Made by a program: the position numbers and the translations under genes
Assembly (NCBI RefSeq): GCF_034140825.1
Contig: NC_089046.1
Location: 24,102,501-24,166,500 of the forward strand
DNA length: 64,000 nucleotides
Source of the DNA: Oryza sativa Japonica Group
Lineage: Eukaryota; Streptophyta; Magnoliopsida; Poales; Poaceae
Reading direction: 5' to 3'
In this document: piece by piece, positions 11,634-22,849 of the stretch
How positions within the stretch are numbered: position 1 is the first letter of the stretch
Layout of the letters: each line of letters opens with the position of its first letter
The notes under the pieces: generated by a model
Told to the model about the DNA's origin: nothing
The model's database searches: none
What the model saw: the letters and a program-made list of their open reading frames with translations, nothing else

Positions 11634-12123
11634 GGGCTTGTTCGAAATGCACGATGAAAAAAAGAACGAAGAAATAGAAAAACGTATGATTTTAATAAAA
11701 TGTACTACTTCCGTCTCATAATATAGGTAATGAAGTAATCTATAATCGGATGGAACTCATAGTATAACAAATCTGAACAAAAGAGTGTTTAGATTCGTTG
11801 TACTATGAAATGTCTTATTCAGTTCTTTATTGTTTTATTATGCGAGTGAGAAAGTATAAACAAGTACAAATAGATGAATGTAAAACATAAGAATGGACGT
11901 TTAATTAGGCTACAGAGAAACATAGGAATAAGATAAGAGACATATTCAAGGGAAATTTTGAGGTTTGAGCTATTGTTAACTTTTCATCAAAATCTCTATA
12001 GAATTGACCATTTTATAAGAATTTCAAAAGAAATGATAGTTTCAAACGACTTTTATATTTTTTTTCATGTATGAATGAAATCCTCAAAATCTCATAGATT
12101 TTTCTTGCAAATCAAAGTGGGCT
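11634..12123. mobile_element. Second copy of the 9906-10266 MITE family, split by a Stowaway
   Basis: The outer ends AGGGCTTGTTCGAAATGC and AATCAAAGTGGGCT are inverted, and internal blocks (AAAACGTA, TCTCTATAGAATTG) match the copy at 9906. A 147-bp Stowaway-like element (11708-11854, ends CTTCCGTCTCATAATATAGG and AGTGAGAAAG, flanked by TA) sits inside it. Confidence 0.65.
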
Positions 12124-12163
12124 TTCCGCAAGACCGGTGGCTTAATTTGGCTACAAGGTTAAC

Positions 12164-12396
12164 GCTGTGTTCGGATTCCAGTAATGGGAACTAATCCCTC
12201 CTGCACGGAAAACGGAGCAGTCCATTAACGTGTGATTAATTAAGTATTAGCTATTTTTTAAAAAACGAATTAATATGTTTTTTAAACAACTTTCGTATAG
12301 AACCTTTTTATAAAAAAACATATTATTTAGTAGTTTAAAAAGCGTGCGCGTGAAAAACGAGTAAGATGAGTTAGAAACATGGGATGCAAACACAGC
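12164..12396. mobile_element. MITE, GCTGTGTTCGGATTCC ends
   Basis: Inverted ends GCTGTGTTCGGATTCC and GGGATGCAAACACAGC, about 233 bp. It is the best-preserved uninterrupted member in the window of the family also found at 1502-1700 and 36603-37653. Confidence 0.75.
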
Positions 12397-13104
12397 TGTA
12401 ACTACAGCCTACTCCAGCCCAACCATAGTCTACCGCTGGTCACATTATTTGATTCTCTCTCTCTCTGTGAAAAAAAAAGAAGAGAAACTCAATCCTGCGC
12501 TTGTATTTAAAGCGTAAAAATAGGATGCCCATAATTGATCAAGTTACTTCTCCAGACAAGATTTACTTATTTGATTTAGACATATAGTACATGCAGAATC
12601 TCAAAAGGGATATGAAAATCTGAAAAAAGTTTATGCCAATGTGACTAAGGCTGCCCATGTTTTTCTCCCTTCTCTTTTTGAGAGAAGGCTGAATGCGAAA
12701 GGCGGCATATGCTTGAGGTTCACTCGAGTGGGCCGACCGGAGGCATCATGACTCGTGATAACAGTCCAAATCATGGAGCCATGCCGCCATGGATCAAAGC
12801 TGCCTAGCTACCTCTCTATTGTCTATGGATCCTTATGCTGACAAGGACATCCTAATGTGCTCCTCCATTTTAAACACTCCCTTTTGTTTTAAAATATAAG
12901 CTAACTTTAGAAAAAATATTATTTGAAGGGATTAACAACATCGGTAAATTTTTATTAGGGAAATGTACTGATTGGTTGTGATGATGAGAGTATATGTAGA
13001 GACATTAAATGAGAGAGAGATGGTTGAGTCGAGGGAGTAGGCGATCAGGCATAGAAGTAGATATATTTCAGGATAAATTTTAAATGTTAAAAGAAAAAAA
13101 AGTA

Positions 13105-13442
13105 CTCTTACATCTTAAAATATAAGTATTTTTAAATTTCGATATGGTCATTGAGATTCTACTTGGCTAAAAATATTTAAAAAATAAAATACTTTAAATA
13201 TAAGCATTTTTAAACTTCGACATAGTCATTGAGACGCTACTTTGACTAAAAATATTTTAAAAAATAATATGTTTTAAATAAAAAGAGTTGTATATTACGA
13301 TAGTTTATTGAATGATAAATCTACTAGTAACATTATTCTTACATGAATGATCATTTTTATTTTTTAAGCTATTAATGGTCAAAGTTAAAAATGTTTGACT
13401 TAGCAGCATTTAGAAAATGATTATATTTCAGGATGGAGAGAG
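13105..13442. mobile_element. Stowaway-like MITE with an internal duplication
   Basis: Ends CTCTTACATCTTAAAATATAAG and ATATTTCAGGATGGAGAGAG are inverted and flanked by TA. An internal unit of about 85 bp (TATAAGTATTTTTAAATTTCG to TTTAAAAAATA) is repeated in tandem. Confidence 0.65.
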
Positions 13443-13840
13443 TAGTACTTTATCAACATTGATAATAATTTCTACTAGCTAGCAATCAACACCGTACATA
13501 TAAGTACTAGTACTACATTCTTTGTAAAATAAAAGGGGATTTTGAGAATGTGTGTGCACATATATTTGTCGAAATCCATCCCTGTGACGGATGTAGTATA
13601 AACTTGCTTATATTACAACCAATGCATGCTGGGTTCTCTGCTATCGGATTGCGTACGCGCGTGCAGAATTGTTGCTAGCTGTGCGCTACTCCTGTAGTTT
13701 GTTGGTAGTAGCACTCTAGCTAACCGCTTCGTTACATGATATACTGAATTAGACACCACTAGGCCATCTAATACCACAAAATCTGAATATTCGTGATACT
13801 ATGTGGTGGTATTATTTTGCTTATTGTATTTTACTAGGTA

Positions 13841-14030
13841 CTCCCTGCATCCAATATTAGTGCAACTTACAAAATGTGATATATCTTATGATTACGAATT
13901 AGAATTATTAATCTGGATATACAATTGTCCAGATTTATATTTTTAGGATATGTCATAGTTGTCTGTTGCGATTTTTAGTATTAGAAAATACTACATTTAT
14001 ATTAGGTTACTTATATTGATACGTACGGAG
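13841..14030. mobile_element. Stowaway-type MITE with TA target duplication
   Basis: Ends CTCCCTGCATCCAATATTAG and ACGTACGGAG, with TA on both sides. About 190 bp, non-coding. Confidence 0.65.
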
Positions 14031-14247
14031 TAAGAAGGGTAAGAAAGAATACGTTCACTGTTTTCCAGAACAGGTTTCCATGCTCATTGGTTCTTCGAAG
14101 GTTCTTGGCTTCGCATCAAGCACGCGCGCAGTTTCCTAGGGCAGTCAACACTTGGGTTGTGGATGCAATCACACGAGCTACAGCGCACGCAGTTTTAGGC
14201 TTTATGCAGTGAGCGTTGAGTGCATGGAATACTTTGGTTGTGAAATC

Positions 14248-14387
<140 letters not shown>

Positions 14388-14639
14388 CTCTTTTAAAATG
14401 GTGAAGTTAATTAGCTGGCTATCATATAATCATATACTAAGCAAATTAATAACTTTCTCTTTGGAATAATTTAAACACAGGTGGTCGATCGAATAACAAA
14501 AGCATCACGAGCTATGAATATAAATCCGACGGAACCCTATAAGATTCATCAGTTCTTACTAATCCAAATTCCAAAGCATGCACTTTTCATCATTATCCCA
14601 TCTCATAAACAATTACTACAGCCCAAGGTTTTGACATTA

Positions 14640-14945
14640 GAGCAAGTTTAATAATATACTTCCTCTGTCCTAAAATATAGCTACCTAATACTACATGTGA
14701 TATTATCTTGTACTGCTGTCCAGATTCGTAGTACTAGATAATGTCACATCTACTACTAGGTAGCTATATTTTGGAATGGAGGTAGTAGCTAATCATCTTC
14801 AAATTATTTATAGTCAATCTAATAGATGATTCATATAATTTGTATCACCTCAATAATAATTGGTATCATCTCTTCTCTCTCACCTATATATTATCTTTTG
14901 TATACGTGCTTATAATTGATTTATAGTCTGTCATTGTATCTGCTC
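14640..14945. mobile_element. Tourist-type MITE (TTA duplication) split by a Stowaway
   Basis: Outer ends GAGCAAGTTTAATA and GTATCTGCTC are flanked by TTA on both sides (14637-14639, 14946-14948), the Tourist signature. A 127-bp Stowaway (14659-14785, ends CTTCCTCTGTCC and GGAATGGAGGTAG, flanked by TA) is inserted near its left end. The pair lies within 180-490 bp upstream of the thaumatin-like gene at 15126, in what would be its promoter. Confidence 0.8.
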
Positions 14946-15045
14946 TTAGCTAGCTTGATGACCTAGCAGCTTCATCGATTCTTGCGTGTCCTTTTGGATT
15001 AGTGTGCATCCAAGCTACGACAATGGCGGCCGCCACCTTCGCCTT

Positions 15046-15051
15046 TATAAA
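15046..15051 (+). promoter_or_regulatory. TATA box of the second thaumatin-like gene
   Basis: TATAAA lies 80 bp upstream of the ATG at 15126, in TTTATAAAGC context, implying a leader of about 45-50 nt. Confidence 0.65.
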
Positions 15052-15125
15052 GCTTACCTTTGCTACCACTCAACCACACCCCCATCCTCACCAACTCACT
15101 CCCTTGAAAAGCTAGACACACACAC

Positions 15126-15827
15126 ATGGCCAAGCAGCTCGCCCTCGTTCTCCTCGTCGCCGTCGTGGCGGCGGCGGCGACGTCGGTGGCCGCCGCCACC
15201 AAGCTGACGCTCCACAACCTGTGCCCGTACCCGGTGTGGCCGCTGGTGACGCCCAACACCGGCTTCCCTTCCATCTCCGGCAACACCGCGCGGCTCGACG
15301 GCGGCGGGCGCGGGCTCGTGTCGTACGACTTCCCGGCGAGCTTCTGGGCGGGGCGCGTCGTGGCGCGCACCGGGTGCGGCGGCGGCGGCGGACTGGTGCG
15401 GTGCGAGACCGGGAACGCGCCGCCGGCGACGGTGGTGCAGCTGGTGGTGCACTCGCCGGAGGGGGCACAAGACCTGGCCGCGTACAGCGTGAGCTTGGTG
15501 GATGGGTTCAACGTCCCGGCGGTGGTGAGCCCGCAGGCCATCGCCGGCGGCGGGCAGTGCCCGGCGCTGGGGTGCGCGGCCGACCTGAACGCCGGGTGCC
15601 CGCGGTCGCAGCGCGTCGTCGGCGCCGGCGGCGCCGTCGTGGCGTGCCGGGGCACGGCGGACTACTTCAAGGCGCGGTGCCCGCTGACGAGGACGACGGG
15701 GAGCGACGTCGAGCCCGTGCCGCAGCACTGCCTCGCCCCCGGCGAGCTCAAGGTCGTCTTCTGCCAGCCGTCCATGGTCGCCGCCGCCGTGCCGGAGCTC
15801 ATCCGCACCGTCGTCGCCAACATCTAG
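15126..15827 (+). CDS. Thaumatin-like protein (PR-5 family), small type
   Basis: A single-exon gene of 233 residues. A signal peptide (MAKQLALVLLVAVVAAAATS, cleavage near VAA at 22-24) precedes a thaumatin domain beginning LTLHNLCPYPVWP. Ten cysteines in the mature part fit the five-disulfide small thaumatin-like proteins. Family landmarks are FWAGRVVARTGC, SLVDGFNVP, GCAADLN and CPLTRT, and the end VFCQ is close to the usual FCP. Of the acidic-cleft residues (REDDD), Asp in VDGFN and in AADLN can be seen; the Glu strand and the last Asp are not obvious. PR-5 relatives are secreted and act in antifungal defence or stress, but activity cannot be read from sequence. The 21 residues after VFCQ, ending VPELIRTVVANI, are a tail shared with the paralogue at 22850. 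Start chosen by signal peptide and paralogue alignment. Confidence 0.93.
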   Translation: MAKQLALVLLVAVVAAAATSVAAATKLTLHNLCPYPVWPLVTPNTGFPSISGNTARLDGGGRGLVSYDFPASFWAGRVVARTGCGGGGGLVRCETGNAPPATVVQLVVHSPEGAQDLAAYSVSLVDGFNVPAVVSPQAIAGGGQCPALGCAADLNAGCPRSQRVVGAGGAVVACRGTADYFKARCPLTRTTGSDVEPVPQHCLAPGELKVVFCQPSMVAAAVPELIRTVVANI

Positions 15828-16286
15828 CTGTGTGTGAGGTCCTCGTCGTGCACACGTGGCGCGTCCTGCGTGCGCCACGTGTACGGACTAGCTGTGTGTA
15901 GAAGTGGGTAGGGGGGAATAATAATGACAGTGCGTATACACGTATGTGTACACCGTATGTCGACTGTACGCGTACGGACGGGCACAGTCTGGTATTAGTG
16001 TTGTACGTGTACAATCTACGACGTATTTTGTTTTTTATGTAAGAAAAAAAAATGCTTTGATGTGTTTTTATTGCCACGTACTATATATGTCTGTTTGACG
16101 CGAACCGACGATGTAGCAACAACAGTAGATATGCACGTGAACGGGGATGGAAGTTATTGGAAAGATTGTTTGTTTTGTATGGATGTCTGCAGGACAGCAA
16201 CCAAAGCGTTCCAGTCTATTTTCTCTTATTATCCTGCAGTAAAAACGTAGTTGTTCTCTTTCCATCATTTTCTTCTTTCACACGTA

Positions 16287-16405
16287 CCCCCTCCATCCCA
16301 TGATATAGGTGATTTTATGTAGATGTGAAGTATCGCAGTACAATAAATTTGGACAAAGATTTGTCACGTCCATCCAAAATTTCTTATATTATGAGACGGA
16401 GAGAG
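16287..16405. mobile_element. Stowaway-type MITE, 119 bp
   Basis: Ends CCCCTCCATCCCATGATATAGG and ATTATGAGACGGAGAGAG, TA on both sides. A worn relative lies near 11085-11213. Confidence 0.7.
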
Positions 16406-16754
16406 TATGTTATTATTGTGCTTTATGATTAATCTATCCATCCATTCAATCCCCAATCGTGAAAAGCACATCCACCCAATCAATCTGTAATTATATATGG
16501 ATACTAGCAAAATGCCCATGTGTTGCATAAATGCCCATGCGTTATATTGGGTAAAGCAAAAAAAAAAGTAAAAATGGGTGTGTGGGAGTAAAATTCCACC
16601 AGATTAAATTGAGCTTCTTATAGTCAAATCGAATCTTTCCAGTGTAAGTAAGACGCTAACATGATATAATTATTTGTTTTTACATATTTCAAAGAGAGTA
16701 ATAGTACCAGAAATGTTTTTTTTTTGCTAGGTATCAGATCAACCTTATTGCATT

Positions 16755-17125
16755 CCAATCGCATAATAGCTTTCACTCAAAAAAATTAAAAGGAAATCGT
16801 ACAATGAATGGAAAGGAAAAAAACTGGTGTATCGCAGAATAGCTTTCACTTCAAAAGAAGAAGAAAATCGTACAATGAATGGAAAAAAAATGATGTGGTT
16901 AGATGTCCTACGGCGAATGAGAAATTGACGAGGAAAAAATCTGGATGTAAACACGATTCATTTTGTTGGTGATTATATTTTTTTTAAAAAAGAAAGACAT
17001 GTGATTGTTTTCTATTTTTTAAAAGTAATTTATTTTGTCGGTAAATAATTCATTTTGTTGGTGATCACATGGTTTTTTTAAAAAAGAAAGACATGTGATT
17101 GTTTTTTATTTTTTTAAAAGTAATA
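16755..17125. repeat. Two local tandem duplications
   Basis: ATAGCTTTCACT...AAATCGTACAATGAATGGAAA occurs twice (about 16766-16815 and 16850-16890). AAAAAAGAAAGACATGTGATTG...TTTTAAAAGTAAT occurs twice (about 16985-17032 and 17078-17125). No gene is seen between 15828 and 17206 apart from these and the Stowaway. Confidence 0.75.
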
Positions 17126-17206
17126 AAATTGCTCCTTATTTTTATCCAATTCCTGGTAGGCGTGGATCCAAACTTTATTCAGTATAGTAGCCTTGGGCAA
17201 GCCTCC

Positions 17207-18410
17207 TTTTTTTTTTGAGAACCAAATATATTAAATTTAGAAGCACAGCACATGATTAAGGATTACATCATTAGCCACTTGGGCTATTTGGGTAACTGCC
17301 TTAGAAGGACAGTTGGATACTAGCAAGGAATGGGATACATTTTGACAGAGAAATTGAATTGGCAGCTGTCTATTTTGTTATAATTCTATCATTGCTTTTT
17401 TTGCTAGAAAATCAGCCATCTTATTCAGATCTCTGGAGCAGGGGAAGCAGACTCCAATGCTGAGGATGAGCAGCAAAATTTCGTTGACGAAGCTGTTTCA
17501 CAAGTACCTGATTGTCCGAAAGAAAGACCACATCTGTGATCTTAAGTTTTTGACAAATGCAGAGCGCAACATAAATACTAGCATGTTCTGCTTGCAAAGC
17601 TGAAGTATAAGTGTCAGAACTGGCCTTTACAAATAAAGCCTTGTGAGATGTTGGGTCATGAAGAAACAGACCAAAACCTGACTTATCATCCTTCCATGAA
17701 GCATCAACAAAACATCTTGTTCCAGAAGGAATGGAGATATTTGAATCAGGAGAATTAAAAAAGAGAGAATTATCATCCTGATTTTGAGCTTGTGTTAAGG
17801 TGTTATAGTTTGAAGCCATAACATCAGCTGCAATGCAAACTTGAGAAGGCTCCCAGTTTTTTCTTTTGAAGTAGGAACCATTTCTAGCTTTCCAGATAAA
17901 CCAGAGAAAAATACAAAATTTTTGAAAGCTTTCAGTTTTAGAAGAAGCTGCTAGAATGAAAGAAATAATCTCTGGAACTGAATTCATACTATCAATGATT
18001 TGGAAATTCAACTTGAAATCAGAGATCATCCAGGAAAGACGGGCAAATGAGCAATGAAAGAACAGATGAACTGAAGTTTTTGCCGAGTTGCACCTGTGAC
18101 AGGAATCAAGAATGTCTGGAATTCTAAAATGCAAGTTATTTGCAGTTGGCAAAGCATTACGAATAAGTCTCCACATAAAAGTTTTAACTTTAGGAGGGAT
18201 CAATTTGTCTGACCAGGTTTTCTTTAAAAGATTGAGATGAAGAGTGGGAATAGCACTTTGAACATGATTCATTTCCTTGAAATGATAATTATAAGCACTT
18301 TTAGAAGTGCACTCACCTGAAGAGTTGTGCTTCCAACACAATTTGTCCACACCTTGGTCATTTAGACATTGAATCTTAAGTATAGCCTGAGTAAATCGTC
18401 TGCCACGGTC
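17207..18410 (-). mobile_element. LINE (non-LTR) 3' end: zinc-binding and RNase H-like region
   Basis: On the minus strand an open frame of 334 codons (18425 to 17421) encodes the end of a plant L1-type polyprotein. First comes the zf-RVT-like region (WSDKLIPPKVKTFMWRL, LPTANNLHFR, CHRCNSAKTSVHLFFHCSFA, FLWFIWKARN). Then an RNase H-like domain (CFVDASWKDDKSGFGLFLHD, LQAEHASIYVAL, VVFLSDNQVLVKQL). The frame stops early: after HWSLLPLLQRSE a stop interrupts what continues out of frame order as MADFLAKKA. The 3' tail is an A-run (plus-strand T-run at 17207-17216). Endonuclease and reverse transcriptase domains are absent, so this is a 5'-truncated, inactive copy. A target duplication is not certain; AGTATAG occurs near both sides. 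Confidence 0.85.
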
Positions 18411-19716
18411 GTCTGCATGAGTCAACGGTCATCTGCCACGTCACGAAAATCGCCCTTCAGGAGGGCGAGGCGGGCAAATAGTTTTGTAAATTTTTGAAAT
18501 ACAAAATTAGTTTTATAAATATTTTAATAAAAAAATAAAAAAAATCCTTTGCTCTGTGGGCTGGCTGCTGGACTGAGTTTGTTTTTTTTGGGCCAACCTG
18601 CTGCTGCTTTGGCTGGGCTGCTTGCGCTTTCTCCTGTTTCTCTTTTATCTCCGGAGCATCATAGATCGTCATTAGGCGTCCGGATTCGTGAATTAGCGGC
18701 GAAATATCGCGTGGGCCCACGCTTTAACGACGGACAAAAAAAAAATGGAAGACTTACCTATTTTTTAATTAGGTATATATAAGTATAGATATAGATAGAT
18801 TGATAGATATAGATGTCCCGTTGCAAACACGACTAAACTTCCTCTTCTCCCATTGCGTTCTCGCGTACAACGCGCATACGTAATCACAGATCCAATGTCC
18901 TATCCCCTATGCTTATAGCATATCCCAATTTATATAGGTCTGATCCGTTATAATATAGAAACATGTTACTAGTTCTAATAAATATTTATAAAAAATAAAA
19001 ATAAAGTCCTATATTTAAATATGGAGTTAATCTCTGTTCCAAAATATACCAACTTATAGATTTTTTTTAGATAATGGAATATAATATTCCGGCCTTTGCT
19101 AAAAAAAACTACAGCCAATTATTACAAAGATCCACTCCAAAAGAGAGTGTAGTTCAAGACAAGTTGAACACACCAAACAAGAGAAGAGATGACCCAAACT
19201 GAGAAAAACAAAATAAAATGTGGAGCTAGAAGGCCTCGTCCAGGCCTAGGACTGAAGTTCGAAGCCAATGTATAGACCAATGACAATATTCTTGCACGAA
19301 GAGGTTTCTCCAAAGCGGTGCCCCAAGGAAGATGCGACGTGGATCGCCGCCACCGCTCGTTCGGAACCGAAGCAAGGTTTTCACCTGGAGAATATGGTAG
19401 GGAAAGGAAAGGGGTATGCTAAAACAATGCCTCCAAGGAAACTATAGATATTAATTTGGAAATAGGTACAATATTAATTTCTTAGAAAACTTCTTTTAAG
19501 TGCATTTTTTGATTTTACAATAATTAATTCATTCGTATGTCTTGACTCTTGACTAGTTATTACAAAAAGGTTTAGTTATGCAGCCATTAAAAAAAATCCC
19601 ATGGTAGTAAAGGAAAGATCTGTAGAAGGTTGAATGTGGTACGTGGAGGCTGCAATGCCTCAACTACCACAGTACAGAATCACAGCGAAATGAGCGACGC
19701 CTCGCAGAGGCTTTGA
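18411..19716. other. Intergenic, no gene seen
   Basis: Contains a GC-richer patch near 18440-18480 (CGCCCTTCAGGAGGGCG, a short inverted repeat), a GATA-rich run near 18783-18812 and a degraded Stowaway-like end near 19035. No coding pattern is convincing. Confidence 0.5.
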
Positions 19717-20274
19717 GAATTTTTTTTCGTTTTTAGATTTTTTTTAATATTTACAGAAATAATCTATCGACAAAAAAATTGCAAAAATAGTCTCTGCCGC
19801 CCCAATGGTGGGTGGCAAGCTGACGTGGCAGACGGTGAGTCGACCGCGCCGTCTGCCGCCGTCGGCCAAAATTGCGTCTGAATCTGGCAGGGTTTCGCCC
19901 CTTCTTCTCTTCTCCTCCCCTCTCTTCCTTTTTTTTTCACTGGAATTGAGGAGGGAGGAATGAGGGCTGGGGGCTAGGCGGCAGGCCTTTTATAGGCAGC
20001 GAGGCTTGCCGCCCGGCCAGAGGGCGGCAAGGGGCCGCCTGCAAAATGACTGGCCCCGACTGGCTTTTTTGCATTCGGGCCCCTTGCCGCCCCACCAGAG
20101 GGCGGCAAGGGTTTTCCTGCAAAAAAAACCCTCCCTCCGTCACCGCCCGTTCCTTTTTGCCACGTCAGCTTGCCGCCCCAGAGGTGGGCGGCAGGGTCTA
20201 TTTTTGTAATTTTTTTGGCCGATAGATTATTTCTGTAAATATTTTTTTAAAAAAATCTAAAACCGAAAAAATTC
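19717..20274. mobile_element. Mutator-like MITE with a 10-bp target duplication
   Basis: Direct repeats GAGGCTTTGA flank it exactly (19707-19716 and 20275-20284). Inverted ends start GAATTTTTTTTCG and finish CGAAAAAATTC. Similarity extends about 90-100 bp inward (ATTTACAGAAATAATCTATCG). The interior is GC-rich and holds repeated CTTGCCGCCC / GGGCGGCAAG inverted pairs. No transposase. The intact duplication suggests a fairly recent insertion. Confidence 0.9.
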
Positions 20275-20284
20275 GAGGCTTTGA

Positions 20285-21414
20285 AGGTTAGGATGGCCCA
20301 AACACAAGCTAAGATACCACTGTTCGAATTGGGCCTCGGATGACATGCAGACGGACGGCCCATCCTTCATTACTTGGGCTAGAACGTGGTGTGGCGTACG
20401 ACCGGCCCAAACTACATGGGCCGAAGCGACCATCCCTCCAACTATTAAAATTTGGTGCAATACTAGTTTCTCGCCGGTTTTGACTAACGCGACACCTACA
20501 TAACATGTTGAGTTAGTGTTCGTTTGATATGCCAGCTAGTGGTGCTCACATGTCATTACATTACAGTTATAAAAAAAATTAATAAAAAATAACACCTACA
20601 TATTAGCAACAGACCGATTAAAAAATTAATAAAATAAATACATAAGGCCCACATGTCGGTGTTTCTTCCCACCCATTCCTAGTCTTCTGGATATTAGAGG
20701 GCGGAGATGGTGGGATGACCGCCGATGCCAAATATGCTAAGCTTTGTTATTGTCTCCTTCTGTGGAAAGTTCTACCCAGCCAAGTTATCAGAACAAATCT
20801 TGATATGCTTCAAAACATCACCTTTTTGTTACCGTGAGATGTATTGGCTACTATAGATTATTTGATTGGAATGAAATTTGAAACGGATATACTTGACGAT
20901 GATGATATGAATCACTTGGAAAATAAACGTATTCGTTCGGTTGCGGATCTTATACAAGATCAATTCGGACTATAGCTCCCACTCCGCCACGTCAACAGCC
21001 GTGCGTCTCATTTTTTCTGCCTCGAGCCATCCTTCCCTCCCAAGTCAACAAACCGCCATTCCGACGCCGGCCTGCACCTAAACCAGAGGCAGCGACCATT
21101 TTGATTCAAAATAGTTGAAATTATAGAAAAGCTATATGAAGATCATGTCAACAAGTGAAATGGGATTAGGTTTTATTCTTTAAACTAAAAGAGATTGAAT
21201 CAGAGAATAGCAATTAATAGCTACTACTGCAGGAGTCCTGATGGTCCAAATAATAAGCCACGTATATAATCCTTCGAGTTCAGACAAATAATTAAGCCAT
21301 AACAATTACTAATAAATAAACTAATAGTACAGTCTTGCCCCTTCCTATGCATAATTGCATACTACACATATGTTTTTTTCTTTTCTTTTCCTTCTTCTGA
21401 GAGCAATCTTGTAG
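20285..21414. other. Intergenic, no gene seen
   Basis: Mixed-composition DNA. The short frames on either strand have no recognised domain. No terminal inverted repeats were found. Confidence 0.45.
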
Positions 21415-21720
21415 ATTTCCTGCCTCTTGTCGTTCTCTCATTCAGGACCAAATGGAGAAAAGGAAATACTGGATAGTTACCGTAGATTTTTTTTCTCTGT
21501 ATTTCATTTTTTTTTGGTGAAACTGCAATTGTTACCGTAAATTATAAGGCATATATCGAGTAGCATTCAGCCTCCTCACAGTTCTTATCCACTTATCCTG
21601 AATTTCTCGATCGTTCAAAGCTGCACGTGTGGATTTGCAGTTTGTCACCCCCTGCATTGCTTTCAAGAACCTCAGAACTAAAAACTGACACGCGTAGCAC
21701 GAGTGCACTGTACCGATGAA
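21415..21720. repeat. Noncoding block duplicated with the thaumatin-like genes (copy 2)
   Basis: Collinear with 11225-11475 (see there). It includes the shared GCACGTGTGGAT core, which holds a CACGTG G-box. Confidence 0.65.
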
Positions 21721-21879
21721 AGGTTCTCCAGTGAGGACGATGAGAAATATATAGAGAATTAAGACATTATATATCTAAAAAATACATAGAGAATTAAGCA
21801 TTAATGCTTTGATTTTATCTTCTTAGAGTACCAACTAAGAAGATTCAGTTTGAAATTTAATTTGGGAACGTTGCTAGTA

Positions 21880-22119
21880 CTACCTTCATATTTAAATACA
21901 CGACTTTATTCTGTCTTAATCTGACCACTATTTATTTTTTTATTAGAATATAAACAAATATCTAACAAAATTATAATATCGTAAAAGTAAAAAAATATAT
22001 CCATATAATTTTGATGTTTTCAGGCTAACCAATTTAAGAGCTATAATATAATCAAAGTTTCAAATGTTGATCAACTAAAATAAATCCTGTCATATACTCA
22101 TATTTAAATACGGAAGGGG
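21880..22119. mobile_element. Stowaway-type MITE with TA target duplication
   Basis: Ends CTACCTTCATATTTAAATAC and GTATTTAAATATGAGT-like sequence closing CGGAAGGGG, TA on both sides, 240 bp. Confidence 0.7.
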
Positions 22120-22747
22120 TACAATGGAGATGGCCCCACTAAAGAACATCTCCTGATTTTACATGTCATTAAAATATTATTAATATCGATCAATGTAATA
22201 TATCAATTTTATAAATATGCAAGCTTAAATTAGACTATTGCAAGTTGAAGAAAGAAAAACTTTAACTAACACTAAATATGTATTATTCACTATCATGTGT
22301 TTATTTGTTTGGCAAATTTTATGGGCCGAACTAATAAACTTGTGTATTTGTGAAGTGATATATCACCTATTGATTTATGTATCAACTTTTTTCATAAATA
22401 TTTGAATGAGATGCAATAAACGAATAAACATCCTTTTATAAAGATAAAATTAGGCTTTCCCATGTACTACATATCAAATAAAGCCGTTAATTTCAGAAAA
22501 TTTTCGTGGGCTTTGTCTAGGTAAACTTTTTTATTATGCAAAAGCACTCAAGCTGTTTTATTTAATGATTTTGCATAACTTAAACATGCAAAACCATGAG
22601 GATTTCTCACATGTTTTTTTTACTTGCTACATGCTAATCCAAAGCCCCTTTCACTGTCCCATCGCTGCCAAGTGGTTTTGGCTTGTTCTTTCCGAATAAT
22701 ACCATATGCATCCAACCTACTAAAAAACCTAGGAAAACGGCGTCTGC

Positions 22748-22777
22748 CACGTGTACACCACTCCTCTGTCTATTTAA
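22748..22777 (+). promoter_or_regulatory. G-box (CACGTG) and TATTTAA box of the third thaumatin-like gene
   Basis: GCCACGTGTAC contains a G-box/ABRE core at 22748-22753, about 18 bp ahead of TATTTAA at 22771-22777. The ATG is at 22850. CACGTG next to C is bound by bZIP/bHLH factors in ABA, light and stress responses, so stress-inducible expression is plausible (inference). Confidence 0.55.
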
Positions 22778-22849
22778 TCACAAGCAAATCAATTAACTCA
22801 TCCATACTCATCAGTTCATCACAGAGAGAAAAGTTTGCACACAGCTAGC

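Noticed and set aside
15096-15901. Long Arg-rich frames antisense to and overlapping the thaumatin-like gene (similar at 22.8-23.6 and 46.8-47.8 kb)
   Set aside because: Shadow frames of high-GC genes; the sense frames have signal peptides and domains.
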